Assembly (NCBI GenBank): GCA_032164245.1
Contig: JAVMKO010000002.1
Coordinates: 93,633,340-93,697,339, forward strand
Direction of reading: 5' to 3'
Length of the DNA: 64,000 bases
From: Sternotherus odoratus
Lineage: Eukaryota; Chordata; Testudines; Kinosternidae
Under the pieces are notes generated by a model that saw nothing but the letters and a program-made list of their open reading frames with translations, was not told the DNA's origin and did no database searches. How positions within the stretch are numbered: the stretch's first letter is position 1; each line of letters starts with the position of its first letter. A program made the position numbers and the translations under genes. Shown piece after piece: positions 1 through 13,780 of the stretch.

Positions 1-214
1 AGAAGATCATTACAAGGAAGGTGAAAAAAATTGCTCTCTTTAATCTCCAAGGATAGGACAAGAAGCAACAGTCTTAAATTGCAGCAGGGCGGTTTAGATT
101 GGACATTAGAGAAAAACTTCCTGTCAGGATAATTAAGCACCGGAATAAAGTTCCTAGGGAGGTTGTGGATGCCCTTTTGAGGCACCTTCCAGTCCTACGT
201 GTCTATGATTCTAC
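1..214 (+). mobile_element. CR1 LINE 3'-end fragment
   Basis: The text matches the 3' end of CR1 in sense orientation: a remnant of the terminal ORF2 coding segment (including the stretch for 'EVV' near 160), then a deletion, then the terminal 'tctatgattcta' motif near 202-213. It lies in RANBP9 intron 2 and is cut by the window edge. The family call is from memory. Confidence 0.7.
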
Positions 215-2029
215 AGTGGGTCTGGAGACTATGGCTCAGATCTCAATGAGGATCACTAAAGAAAAAATGGATTAGTGATCTCATCCTAGCTCCATTTATC
301 ATCACCCCTAGACCTCACAATCTGACATAGTCCAGTAACCGTTCTAGAGATCAAACTCAGACTGCATGTATTAAGAGAGCTAGCAAAGTGCTTGACTGTA
401 CAAAGCCCGACTCAGACAAGTATTATTGGCCTCCCATTTTCCTGAGCACTAAATTTATATTTTTGAGTAGTCACAGGAAAAAAAAAAAAAAAACAGTTTT
501 CTAATAACAAAATTATAATAAATAATGAATGCATTCAACGCCTTAAATAAAGGTTTAATATAACCATTTCATTGATATAATAACCAAGAAATTTCCCTAA
601 GTGCATCACAGAGTATTTTGTCAGTAAGTACTGTGATACTCAATGTTCACTAAAGCACAAATGTGTTTTTTTATATTGATGAGGGTTGCCTATAACAGTA
701 AGTGACAGTGAATTGCAGTTAATATTTGAAACAGGGCATCACTCCCACTATTTTTAAATGCACAAATAGACTTTTCTGGAATCAAGTGTTTTTAGCTTGA
801 CAGTCAAAAGACATGAGGGAGCATACGTTTGTGTTTCAGATTCCTCACCACGCCCTACCTACCGTTCTTACTGGACCCATTGTGGCCTTGCTCACAGATA
901 ATGAGTCCCAACAGTTGCTTTCCAGGCACCATAGTCAAATCTTAGAAGTCTCCAGCTCTCCAAAAAAAAACCCTGCTGGATCAGCAGAGGCTTGTACACT
1001 TTTAGACTGATATTTAGACATTCCTCCTGACACTGAGCCTGCATTTTTCCAAATCAACACCACTGACACTTCCAACCGAAGTTAAAGGAGTTCTTGTTGA
1101 CATTTAGTTATTATTCTGTCTTTCCAGACCTCCTGATCCTTATTGCCACACTTTTCCCCGTTCCCTCTTCTACATCCTTTGTTCCGCTACTCCCCTTCAT
1201 TCCTCCTCCCTCACATTTCACTATTCCCACCTCCTTTCCCAATGTTCCACACAGTGCCACCAAAACAAAAAAAAAGGGGGGGGGGGGGAGAGAACAGAGT
1301 TGAGGAAGATGAAAACCAAACAGACTAGAAATAGGCAGAGGCTTAAGGAGTAAAACTATCCAGAAAGAGGCACAGGATAACAAAGCAAATAATAGAAACA
1401 AGGCAGTGGTGGTCTGATTTTTTTTTTATTTAACACATTTTAAAGAAATTGGAAACAATCAATTTGTGTAATTGTTTATTTGTACTGTGGTGGCACCAAT
1501 GAGCTCCCCAACCATCATGGACAACGATCATACTGTGATAAGATTTGTAAAAAACAGAATAAGATGGTCCCTTTTTCAAAGAGCTTATAATCTTAATACT
1601 ATTACCTTCATTCTTCCTTCCCCTTTCCTTTCACTGTTTGTTAGAGTCACTTATTGCCTTAAGCTATACTGTTTGGCTCTTTACGTTAGATTTCCTTCCA
1701 TCTACATAGCTACTGCCTCTCGGGAGGTGTGAATTTACTATAATTATGGGAAAAACCCCTTCCATGGCTATAGCTAGTGTCTATAGCACAGTGCAGTAGT
1801 TGAAGCATCCCAGTTGTGCCAGTATGGCTCTTGAAGCACAGACATACCTTGAGACAGGCACTTGGAAAAAAAAGGTGGGATAGCTGAACTGTCAGAAGGA
1901 GTTAAGTAAGCCACAGAAGCTATCACATCAAGAACGCCCAAAAAGTTGTCTTTCAGAGCTCCAAGCTTACAGAGCTCCAAGCTTCCAAGAGAAAACTTTA
2001 GGGCTCCCTCAAGTGCTGCCATCATCTCA
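215..2029. other. RANBP9 intron 2, no recognisable feature
   Basis: Nothing gene-like is seen here. There is an A-run near 479-493 and an A-run followed by a G-run near 1266-1288. A phrase near 1707-1720 ('ctactgcctctcggg') recurs at about 33,607, so a decayed short DNA element may be present, but no ends are visible. Confidence 0.5.
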
Positions 2030-2440
2030 AAATGTAATCATTCCAAAACCAAACTAATTATATTTCTCTACTCTAACTCCTTTATCTCCACTGATTACTA
2101 TTATCCTTCCTGTCTCCCAGGCCTACAACCTCAGTGTAATCTGATTTATAACCCACTGTTTCCCCTTTCCACCTCATATCCGATCTCCAATGCTTCTTCC
2201 ACATTAATTCAATCAATATCTACTCTTTCCCCACTATTCTCACTGCCAAAATCTTTGTTCACGCACTAGCAGTCACTTGACATGCCATAATCTTCTAAAT
2301 TACCACCACTCACCTATCCAAAAGAGTGCTTTAGTAAACTTCCTCTTCTGATCCCCCAACTGGCTTCTTGTCTTTGTCTGTTGAGAGGCTGTTCTCCCAA
2401 TATGTCCCTACCTAGTCAATGCTCTGACCAGAAGACAAAA
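2030..2440 (+). mobile_element. Decayed L2-like LINE fragment
   Basis: Phrases such as 'gcctacaacctcagtgt', 'cactgccaaaatctttgt' and 'aactggcttcttgtc' occur in the same order as in the 3' part of L2-type ORF2. The pyrimidine-rich strand bias fits sense orientation. Many indels have destroyed the reading frame. A clearer copy is at 42,890-43,725. Confidence 0.5.
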
Positions 2441-4043
<1,603 letters not shown>

Positions 4044-6231
4044 TTAAAATCTAAAGTATATTTTAAATTAGTAAATTGTAGAAGTGCAAGTTTGACAGTA
4101 TACAAGCCAGTCGTTCAAAATAAAGGATTTACTTTGAGTAGTCAATTTACTTCAGTGCATAAAAAAGTTCTGATCAGACTCGCATTATTTGTGTATGGAA
4201 CAGCGTAGGAAGCAATGTTCTTCTGAATGTGTTCTAGAATATGCTAGCCATTGTCCCTTGTCTAAACATGCCGAGAGATGTACTCAATGTCTGCTGCTTA
4301 AAAACAGGCTTTACAGTTATCTGAAAACAAACAATTACAAAACAAGATTCATTCTGTTTTCAATAAAATGTGGATATATGATTGTGACAACAGTCCACAT
4401 ACTAAATCTTGAAAGTGTTGCATGGCTTCTCAGTTGCACAGCATTTACTGATTTTTAGAAACTGAAATGTGATACAATTGAGTTTAATCTACTGCTTGGT
4501 ATACTTCTATTTCAAGATATTTTGTTACTGCTATCTATAATAGAACGGTCAGTTACTTTCTAACAAGCACAGTAGGTGGCTTATTTCCAGGTTCTGAATT
4601 TCTTTGATTTAAAAAAATGCATTAACCTCGTGAAGTCTTCAAATAAGCAAACATAGCCCTGCTTTTTTTCTTACAAGACAGCAAATTCTATATCAATTTG
4701 CTACTGCAAGAAGTCCTAGTCTCTGTGTTTTTGGCCTTGGACAACTGTTTTCAATTTCTAGTTGGTTGTGTACTAACTTTAGTATGTGTCATTAAACACC
4801 TCTTTTTTTATCTAAAATTGTTTGAATAAGTCAACATTGATTTTTTTTACTGAAGTTTATATATAGCCTTTTATTTACTTTCTGCAGTCAAGTCAGGCTC
4901 CTGACATGTACTCAAATTACAAGACTGAATGCACTTATTGTATTTCTCAACACTGGTAAATTATAATTAACCCAGGCTGATTCAATTGGAGTAATAAGAA
5001 AATCTACAGCTCTAAACCTTCCAGAATAAATTTTTGTTTTGCTCTTAAGTGCTAGCAGTTCATTGTTTAGATGCCATAAATTAGGTTGCCATACTTGGCT
5101 ATACAGAAGTCCTTGGGCCTAATAAGCAGCCGAAGCTTTAAAGGGGCCTCTCTAATGCTTGTGAGCAGAGCATAAACTCTGACTGTCCTGTTTGAAGGAG
5201 GCTCCATTAATTTAGAAATTACTTGTTAAAAAAAAATTCCAACTTGTTTTTACAAGTAAAACCAAAAAACTAACTAAAGAAAAAATATTTGCTAAAGTTT
5301 ACTTTATTCATCTGACAGTGATTTCTGTAGTTAGTTTAATTGCTTCCACTGTATATTCAAGTCAGTTTCCATTATTTGTGTGGGCTTTCATACAACAGAA
5401 GAGAAAACCATTTTATGAACTAAAAAATCACAACTGTAAAGTCATTACTATTGCCAGAGAGACTCAGTAGAAGGTGACACACCAAACTCATTTTAAATTT
5501 CAAGTTTGTCCCTTCAAAAATTTTCTTATTGTTCCTATGTATATGCTGGATTTTAAATACACTGTTTTTTCATCTCAGATTATCTATGGTTATCACTTTT
5601 GACAGTGAATGCCACTGAAAGTAGAGCAGTCAGCTGAGTATCTCAAACATTCTAAAGAACACCTGTAAAGCATTCCAACATTTTTCTCTACATTGCCTAA
5701 AGAAGATATCTTTACTTTTAAAGACTATTGTAGCCTATGTCTAGTTTATTTTTCATAGGGGTCTTCACAGAATGACATTTTAAAGTGTACATTTATAATA
5801 TTTAACTAAGCTCTAAAAAAAAAAAAACTTCTGCAAAGAGATAGGATCTTACACAACAGTTTCACTGCCATCCACTAAAGATTTTAGTTTAACTTTGTAG
5901 GAGAGCTTACAGACAACTGATTACAATAACTAGCTTTTTAAAGTTTAAACTTTGACTTTGTCCAAAAATGTTTTAAAAACTTGGAAGCTACAACATTCTA
6001 TGAATAGGGCTTCTTGCTTTTATTATAGCCACTAGACATTCCTGTTGATTAACTTGAAGACTTTTCGGGCATTTAAAATTGGTCCTGAAGTAAAACAGTG
6101 TACAAATAATTTAAACATAAAAAATAATGTTTGAAAAAGCCCATTAGAACATAATTTAGCATCTACTGAAAATGATGTTTTTAAGCTTTCAAAAATATAA
6201 TATCTAGGCGCAATCCTGCAAAGCTCTAAGC

Positions 6232-6873
6232 CAAAGGTTCTCAAACTTTACTGAATCATGACCCCCTTCTGACATCAAAAATTACTACACAACGCCAGGA
6301 GGGGGACTGAAGCTTGAGCCTGCAAGTGACTGGCTGCCCGCAAGGCGGGGGGGAGGAAGAGAGCCAAAGCTGAATCCCTAGCCCCGCTGCCTCAGTGGTG
6401 GGAGGGGAGGAGATGAAGCCCAAAGGCTTTAGCCCTGGACAGGAGGTTCTCTAGCCCAGTGGTCTTCAAAGTGGGGTGCATGCACTCCCAGGGGTGTTCG
6501 AGACCCCGGCGGCGGCGCCCACCCTGCCCGCCTCGGCAGCGGTCTATTTTTGTACCGCCAAAATGCCGCCGCAGAAAGTGGAAGCTTTCTGTTTAGTGGC
6601 ATTTCTGCTGACATACTCCAGGGGGCCGCGAGTGGACGCCGCATCAAGAAAAGGGGCCGCTGCCAAAAAACTTTGAGGACCACTGCTCTAGCCTGAGCCT
6701 CTCCACCCAGGGCTGAAGCCAAAGCCTGAGCCACAGGCAGCGGGTCTCAAGGTTTGGCTCCAGGTGGTGGGTGGGCTTGGGCTTCAGCAAGTCTATTGCC
6801 AGCCCTTTGTGATCCCATTAAAACAAGGTATTGACCCACATTGGATTTCCAACCCCCCGTTTGAGAACTACTG
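6232..6873. mobile_element. Non-autonomous hAT element (outer)
   Basis: The terminal inverted repeats are 'caaaggttctcaaac' and 'gtttgagaactactg'. They are flanked by an imperfect 8-bp target-site duplication, CTCTAAGC (6224-6231) and CCCTAAGC (6874-6881). Eight-bp duplications and CA...TG ends are typical of hAT transposons. There is no transposase ORF. A second hAT element (6457-6685) is inserted inside, so this one is older. A sister copy is at 19,902-20,184. Confidence 0.85.
6457..6685. mobile_element. Non-autonomous hAT element (nested)
   Basis: 229 bp with ends CAGTGGTCTTCAAA and TTTGAGGACCACTG, flanked by a perfect 8-bp duplication CTCTAGCC at 6449-6456 and 6686-6693. It is GC-rich inside and has no transposase. 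It interrupts the outer hAT at 6232-6873, giving a clear order of insertion. Confidence 0.92.
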
Positions 6874-8631
6874 CCCTAAGCACATCCCTTCAGACACTGA
6901 ATAGACTAGAGTAGTCTTACTTAAGTCAATGGGAGTACGCATAGACAAAGCTATGCATGACCTTACATTCTTTAAATATAGTTGCAAAATCTGATTTTTG
7001 ATAGTTTTAACAGTCAACTGTCAGCCAGCTGAGAGAGAAATAAGAACAAAACTGCTCTCTGTGAACACATGGGGGAAGGATTTAATGAGACCAAAAAATG
7101 GTCTACTGAATACTGTCTGTCTTCAATTTCTTCCACAGATTTACACTGTTTCAATTGGGCAAAATTAGATCCCAACTCTGCTGTCTGTATTACAATGGCA
7201 AAACGGAATCACTTTGACGTTCTTGCACAATGTTGGTTTGGTGGCACTCCAAGTGCTCCTGGAAAAACTGTACAAGATTACCATAACCAGATCCTTCCCT
7301 TCTAGTTATTAGGGAAATACAGAGAGATACAACTGGATGCACTGGAAGTCAACTAGAAGATTTTAACGGTACTAGAGGCAATTCAGAGTGGACTTGTCTT
7401 TCCATGGAAAGAAAAGACTGCACTGTCAACAAAGGTGTGGTTAAGTATTAGCCAAAGACTCACTAAAAAAAAAATCTTATTGATGTCTATTTAAATTGTA
7501 TCATTTTTGCCCATTTTGTTTGGACAATCACCACAGAGTTGGCCTAAATGAACTCTGTTACTAGGAAACAGTAAAAAAACAAACCAATCAGGATTACTGA
7601 TTTTTTGTTTGGTTTAAAAACTGTACCGCTTATGGTCTGTCCTGTCTATTTAGGTAACTCTTGATTATGATGATTATCTTTGCAATTAAATCCTGTGCTA
7701 CTTTTTGGTTTATGATCACATACACAGTATGGTTCAGATGGACAATGTTGTACAGTTTTGGCAGTGATCTTTGATTTTTGTTTGGCCCTAGGAAAGTATG
7801 CTAACGGCCTGTTTTCATCATCTTAATGCCATCAGATTGTAGTCCTTTTTCGTGCACCTTTACTTGCTAACCAATATCTCCTTTTGAGACATATTTGATT
7901 AGTTCAAGTGCTCTATAGCAGGTTTACAAAAAAAGACAATGATCCAGTGAATGCTATTCATGCAGAATGAAGCAACACAACTATCAAGGATAGGAGAAGA
8001 CATTCTTTCTACCTGAAGCTCTGTACGGACTACCTGGTGGTCGGCAGGAAAATTACAAATCCTCAAATTTCATCAGAGATAAGGATTTCCTTTTTCTCAT
8101 AAACCAGAGAAAACAAAAGCCTCAAATCTGGCAATATGTCAGTACGTTCATATGATAAAGAGGACAGACTACAAACTGAAAAGTGGCTTTTTTCATACAA
8201 TTTTTTCATAAGCATGTTAGGATTATGATACTGCACACTAATATCTAGGTGGTCAAAATTTGGCCTGCAAATGCCACACTGACCTCTACACTTTTTTCCA
8301 TACAGCTCATTCAGTGGTAGGATTTTCCTACCTTTAACTCACTTCTCTCCACTTTCCTTCCTCTTCAATATTTCACAAAGAAAACTTCCCAGAAAGACAA
8401 GTTCACTTGGGACATTAAACAGGAGGAGAATCAAAAGTGAGAGAAACAGGTGGAAGGGAAAAGAAGAGGGGAAGATGTTTGGTAGGAAAAAATGATGTTA
8501 TCAGATCAGTGCCAATCACAGATAGAATCAACTTTTCTGGAGGCATTTGTTCCCTATCAGAATGTTGCAAGGCCAACAGAGGAAGATTAAATAAATATAT
8601 TTAAGGCACAAAAACAAGACAGAGGAAGAAG

Positions 8632-8713
8632 GATGATTTAGTTAGTGTTGGTCCTGCTCTCAGCAGGGGATTGGATTAGATGACCTCCTGAGGTCTCTTC
8701 CAACCCTAGGAGT
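8632..8713 (+). mobile_element. CR1 3'-terminal fragment
   Basis: Short sense fragment matching the terminal part of CR1, including 'gattggattagatgacctc' and 'cttccaaccctaggagtc'. It is severely 5' truncated, as is usual for CR1, and is followed by a T-run at about 8717-8734. Confidence 0.75.
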
Positions 8714-9249
8714 CTTTTTTTTTTTTTTTTTTTAATAATTTTGCACACTCCTTGATTGGATCTATTTTTTCAAATGGATGGATGGAGGGTCCCACAAATC
8801 TTTCCCCAATCCAAATGTGCCAATCAAAGATCTTTACAAAAACAAACTACAATGCCTGTTCTTACCCCATTGCCTAAATAGCTGAAGGTGTATTGCCTGT
8901 GCCAACACTAAGATTAGAGAGAGTGACTTTTCTTTAACTGGAGCCCTATTTGAATGTTTTGCAATGGGTGACATTCTATATAATACAAGAACTCAGCTGA
9001 TACCATCTTTCCTTATTTCCATCCTCCATTCTCTGTCCTGTCCTTTTTTATTTTTATTTTTTTGTCGTCTTGTTTGTCTTAATTTTCTTTGTTCATTTAT
9101 CTTCTTTTAATTCTCCCCTCACAAATAGACACAGAGAAGTGGAGATGGTGTCTGTTGGTGACACTCATAGCTTAGCCAAAAATTGCAAAAGCAAAAGAAG
9201 CAAAGCTTGGACTACTAGCCTATATAGGAGCTACTCCAATGCCTGTCCA

Positions 9250-9321
9250 GGGGCTTGTCTACACTTAACACACTACCATGGCACAGCTATATCAATGTAA
9301 ATTCTTAATGTAGACCAGGCC
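9250..9321. mobile_element. 72-bp Harbinger-like MITE
   Basis: The ends are 'gggcttgtctacact' and 'aatgtagaccaggcc', roughly inverted. They match the termini of the larger elements at 21,024-21,491 and 48,231-48,420. The flanking duplication is unclear. Confidence 0.5.
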
Positions 9322-11398
9322 AAAATTAAAGGTGACAATGGAACAGGTAGGGAAAGATGGGCAGTTTTCAAGGAGCAATTCATTGCTTTAACAATACAGT
9401 ATAGCACATTTCCAGTTAGAGAAGGAGTGAAGGCTATGTGTATTACAGTTGCCCCATACCCACTCCACTTGTGATCCCCGTTCCCCTGGACTAGTCCAGG
9501 GACCCCTAGTGGTCTATTCATCCTTCACCTCCGCGTTGTCAGGTAAGATTAAGTTAACAGTAATTAGAGTGACAACTTAGTCAATGTACTTTTATGGCAA
9601 CTATCTCCCTAGTTTCCAAGTACCCAATGGTCACTAAGTAGCCGCCCACGTTTCAAAAAAACATAGTTACACCCTGCTGGTGGGAAGCATGAGGAATAGG
9701 GAAAAGAAAAAAACAACTATATTGTCACATTATAGAATCTTTCTGATCTGTTTTAGCTGCCAGTTTATAAACTATTATTTAATACACACAGAAAAAAAAA
9801 AAAAAAAAAGTGGGAAGACTTGCTAACCATAAAGCTACGCCCTTGCTACGAGAATCCTTACAGCAGCCAGATCCCAAGTACACATAAAGTACTCCTAAAA
9901 ATATTAAAGTAATAAAAATCCAAACAAAATATTTAAATTAAAATATTAATATTAATTTACTCTTGATGTCCTCCAAACAAAATACAAACCAAATAGTCTA
10001 AAATAAGGTTTATCAAATTTGAATTTGTTGACTTTTGTATGTTTGCATCAAATTGTGTTACTTAAAATTAATATTTTGTATTTAATACAGATTAGGGCCT
10101 GTCTGTTGTAGGTTATTTTACATCTAACCTTCGTTGGCACCGAAATCATATGATTTGTATGGTTTGTGTTGCCATCTTCCTCCTGTTTGAATCAACCGTA
10201 AAAAGTTTCTGAAGACTTCACTTGAGCTTCACCTCTGTAAACTTTGAGAAAGGGTAACCACAAAGTTTTGGGGTTATTCCTCCCCGCACCCATACTCATT
10301 TTGACTACAATCTGACCTCGCCTTCATTGCCAACCCAAAAGCTGTTTTTAATCTGAAGCACTTCTACTTTAGGAGTTGGGCGTGGAATACCAGATATGAT
10401 GTTTTTTTCAGGTCAGGGTGAACTCATGTTTCTAGCTTATATGACACTTTCACAACAACCAATACTTAGAGTACCTTATTGTCATCTCTGGCTGATTTAC
10501 ATGACTGTATGTAATTTGCATATCTTTTTTTCCTGTAATAAAAGCCTTAGAATGCTGTAAACTGATCTGTGAGAAACCCAAACACTAAGTATGAGATTAA
10601 TTTAAAATGTAAGAGAATCTAATCTTCACTATTACCCACACTACTACCCTCAACATTATGTATAATACTTACACAGGGACTACTTTTAATTATATTATTT
10701 TATATATGTTTCACTTTGTACAAATCAAGATGTTTTCTCTCTGTGGCTTCCACTCCCTGATATTTCCGTGGTTAGTAGTCTTACATTTACTAATCTCCTA
10801 ACTCCCCATAATGCCATTCTCTCCATTTCTAGACAAAAAACACTTCTTGTCCTGCTTATTTTTGTAGCTAGAAACATGTCACCATGCCAATTTTGCTTTA
10901 TTCTCCTGATTGTCCTCACACTGGTTTGATAGCGAAATCCACACGATGAGGAAGTCTGCTAGTTTACAGCCCCCTTTTCCCTCAAAATCCAGAGTGAGAG
11001 AGGATAAAAGATCTGATGGATCTTCCCCCTCCTCTCTCACGGGTTTACACGGGGGGGGGGGGGGGAGAGAATCCGGATCACCATCCTCCCCAATATAAAC
11101 AATAAGATATTCCAGAAAGAGTTATTTCTTGTGAGGTCTTCACCCCCATCAAGCTGGTGCCTTTCCCAGGAGAGATTTCCACCCGGGTGAGGAGGGGACC
11201 CAATAGGGGAGTAGACTAAAGTCGAAAGGGCACCGAGGTGACAGGCCAGGAGCCCAGGTCCCCTGGGAGACCGCGTGTGTACAAGCCTCCCCCACCCCGG
11301 ATGTGTCTCTATACACTGAGCCAGGGCCTAGCTCCCGGCTCCACGGGGAAGGGCCCGGCGGGAGGGGGCGCTTCCCCCCGGCGGGGCCGGGCTCTCAC

Positions 11399-11801
11399 CT
11401 TTGTAGTGCACCCGCAGGTTGTTCTGCGAGAGGCCGATGTAGCTGAATTTGTCCTTCGGGCTCCACGAGCGGGGCAGCGGCGTTTCCTGTTCGTCCACGG
11501 CCGGGTAGAGCCGCTTCAGCCGCCGCTTCAGCTCCTTCTCCTGCTCGTTGAGGGCCGGGTCCCCGTGCGGGAAGGCGGCCGGGGCGCTGCTCCCCGCCGG
11601 CAGGCCCAGGGCAGGCAGTGGCCCGGCGACGGGCGGGGGCGGGGGAGGCGGCGGGGCCGCGGTGGCCGGGGGCGGGGGAGGCGGCGGGTGAAGCAGCAGC
11701 GCGGCCGCCGGGACCGAGGCCGGAGCGGGGCCAGCGGCGGGGGCGGCGAGCCCCGAGGCCTGCGGAGCCGCCGTCAACGGAAGCTGCTGCTGCCCGGACA
11801 T
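11399..11801 (-). CDS. RANBP9: RANBP9 exon 1 coding part (N-terminus)
   Basis: The ATG at 11801-11799 opens [10 protein letters not shown], and the exon ends at 11399 before a 'GTGAGA' donor. It encodes 134 residues plus one base. Residues 1-83 are low complexity, rich in Pro and Ala, with uninterrupted proline runs of 7 and 8. Residues 84-134 are the conserved lead-in to SPRY, including [20 protein letters not shown] and [16 protein letters not shown], ending NLRVHYK. The N-terminal MSGQ, the Pro-rich tract and this version of the conserved block identify RANBP9 rather than RANBP10. The product is a cytoplasmic/nuclear scaffold (RanBPM) with SPRY, LisH, CTLH and CRA domains, a core part of the CTLH E3 ligase; only the N-terminus and the first SPRY residues lie in this window. 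The start was chosen because it is the only in-frame ATG: the frame stays open upstream to about 12,149 but contains no other methionine codon. Confidence 0.96.
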
Positions 11802-12300
11802 CCCGGCCTCCGCCACCTCCTGCTGCTGCTGCTGCTGCTGTCGGCGGACGGTCTCCGGGGCGGGCGCGGCGGGCAGGCCCGGGCACTGCGGAGCAAGGCG
11901 GGGGAGGGGCGGTTTAGACGGGCGGCCCGGGACCGGAGTCGCGGGGGAGGGGCGAGGAAGGCGGCGGTTACAGACCCGGGGCCAGTGGGGAGGGGGGCGC
12001 GCGCGGGCCGCTGCGCAAGACAGGGGTGGGGGGGAGGTGAGAGCGCGAGACGCCGCGGCTGGTCCCCAGGCCAGCGCCAGACGCTGCTGCGGTGGAACGT
12101 CCCGGATCAGCTGAGCGGCGGCGCGAGGAGGAGGCGGGGCTTCCGCCAATCACAGGGCGCGAGGGCGGTGGCCAATCCGCTCTTGCACGAGAGAAGGCGT
12201 GAAGGCGGGGGAGGCTGCACCGGGCGCAAGTGCAAAGCGTGGCAGCGACAAAGGAGGGCTGCACGTTTGTCATGGGTTTAGTCTCCTCCGAGCCTGGGAG
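11802..12300 (-). promoter_or_regulatory. RANBP9: RANBP9 5' UTR and promoter region
   Basis: The region is TATA-less and GC-rich. Two CCAAT boxes in the same orientation lie at 12146-12150 and 12172-12176, 26 bp apart, a typical NF-Y arrangement. A GC box ('ggcggggc', 12133-12140) adjoins an ETS-like 'ttccgcc'. The transcription start cannot be fixed from sequence but probably lies between the CCAAT pair and the ATG. The CpG-island setting predicts broad, constitutive transcription and leaves open divergent transcription to the right. Confidence 0.65.
11820..11840 (-). repeat. (CAG)7 just upstream of the RANBP9 ATG
   Basis: Seven CAG units on the gene's strand, ending 19 bp before the start codon and in frame with it. 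They would encode glutamines if translation began upstream. As I recall the mammalian protein, its glutamine run lies after the initiator methionine. Confidence 0.85.
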
Positions 12301-12428
12301 CCTCCTGTCCCGGTCCAGCGGAGACTGGCGCACGGAGCTCAGGCTATGAGAGCTGCATCCAAACCAGCGCCAGGAAAATCCCTGGGGGCCTCCGTAGCCC
12401 ACTCTCACCCCTGAGCCAAGAGAGGGAG

Positions 12429-12970
12429 ATCATAGAATATCAGGGTTAGAAGAGAACTCAGGCTGGCATCTAGGCCAACCCCCTGCTCAAAGCAGGACCA
12501 ACAGCCACTCAATCATCCCAGCCAGGGTTTTGTCCCTGGCCATTAAAACCTCTAAAGATGGAGATTCCATCACATCCCTAGGTAACCCATTCCAGTGCTT
12601 CACCACCCTCCTAGTGAAATAGTGTTTTCTAATATCCAATCTAGACCTCCCCCACTACAACTTGATAGACCATTACTCCGTATTAGGTCATCTTCCACCA
12701 CTGAGAACAGCCAAGCTCCATCCTCTTTGAAACCCCCTTTCAGGTAGTTGAAGGCTGCTATCAAATCCTCCTCACTCTTCTCTTCTGCAGACTAAATAAC
12801 CCTTCCCTCAGACTCTCCTTGTAAGTCATGTGCTCCAGGCCCCTAATCACTTTTGTTGCCCTTCGCTGGACTCTCCAATTTCTCCACGTTCCTCCTGTAA
12901 TGGGCTGAGAACCACTGGCATAAGTAGTTAGCACATATTCTATCTGCTCAAGGTTGTATTTAGCTCTGAC
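12429..12970 (-). mobile_element. CR1 LINE 3' part (antisense)
   Basis: From 'atcatagaatatcaggg' onward the sequence is the reverse complement of the CR1 3' end and the C-terminal part of ORF2. The decayed frame on the minus strand contains RVQRRATKVIRGLEHMTYKE, the typical end of the CR1 ORF2 protein. It lies about 150 bp outside the CpG island, upstream of RANBP9. Confidence 0.88.
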
Positions 12971-12976
12971 ACTCTG

Positions 12977-13780
12977 AGTACCTTTCCAAGACCTGAAGAA
13001 GAACTCTGTGGAACTCAAAAGCTTGTCTTTCTCACCAATAGAAGTTAATCCAATACATAGGGTCCTACCAAATTCATGGCCATGAATAGCATGTATTTGT
13101 ATGGACCCATCACGACTGTGAAATCTGATCTTGTGTGCTTTTAACCTATACTATACAGATTTCATAGGACAGACCAGCATTTCTCAAACTGGGGGCTCTG
13201 ACCCAGAAGGGAGTTGCAGGGGGGGTCACAAGGTTATTTTAGGGGAGTTGCAGTATTGCTGCCCTTACTTCTGCACTGACCTCAGAGATGGGCTGCCAGA
13301 GTGCAACGGCTGTTGGCTAGGTGCTCAGTTCTAAATGCAGCGCCCCGCTAGCAGCAGCATAAAAGTAAGGGTGGCAATACCATACCGTGCCATCTTTACT
13401 TCTGCATTGCTGCTAGCAGGGTGCTGCCTTCAGAGCTGGACTCCCAGCCAGCCGCCACCGCTCTCCAGCTGTCCTGCTCTGAATCCAGTGCCACCGCCAG
13501 CAGCACAGAAGAAAGGGTAGCAATACCGCAAACCCCCCCCCCCCCCCCCCAATCTTGTAAACTTCCCCTTTTCCCCAAAAAACACTCCTTTTTGGGTCAG
13601 GACCCTTATAATTACAACACTGACATTTCAGATTTAAATAGCTGAAATCATGAAATTTACAATTTTTAAAATCCTATGACTGTGAAATTGACCAAAATGG
13701 TTCTACGAATAAAAATGATGTCACCACCTTCTCCGTCTAATATCCTGGGACCAACATGGCTACAACAACACTGCATACAG
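12977..13780 (-). mobile_element. GTAGCC-head SINE-like repeat, split by an insertion
   Basis: The two parts, 12,977-13,058 and 13,707-13,780, together make one copy of the repeat seen also at 15,522-15,669. The right part, on the minus strand, holds the head ('gtagccatgttggtccc'-like). The left part holds 'aagcttgtctttctcacc' and the 'cctgaagaagaactctgtgg' segment. The TIR element at 13,059-13,706 separates them. I know this family only as a repeat common in turtle and crocodilian genomes. Confidence 0.65.
13059..13706. mobile_element. Non-autonomous DNA element, palindromic outer parts
   Basis: It starts with 'agggtcctaccaaattca' and ends near 'tgaaattgaccaaaatgg'. The outer parts are related in inverted form ('gactgtgaaat' on both sides). 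The interior has GC-rich segments repeated in direct and inverted form ('aagtaagggtggcaatacc') and a C-run at about 13,532-13,549. I recall a turtle/crocodile family whose two ends read 'agggccctaccaaattc'; the right terminal repeat of this copy is lost or mutated. No transposase. Confidence 0.6.

Larger units (their letters stand above)
11240..12270. promoter_or_regulatory. CpG island over RANBP9 exon 1
   Basis: This 1-kb block is strongly GC-rich and dense in CpG, in sharp contrast to the AT-rich flanks. It covers the RANBP9 coding start, the presumed 5' UTR and the promoter. Long frames open on both strands here reflect the lack of AT-rich stop codons, not extra genes. Confidence 0.92.

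Noticed and set aside
11802..12149. N-terminal extension of RANBP9 beginning near 12,149
   Set aside because: The first codon there is TTG, not ATG, and it overlaps a CCAAT box; the ATG at 11,801 gives the expected MSGQ start.
11238..12281. Long plus-strand open frame (347 codons) across the CpG island, plus other overlapping frames
   Set aside because: Arg/Gly/Pro-rich shadow of RANBP9 exon 1 and its GC-rich promoter; no domain, and the conserved protein is on the other strand.
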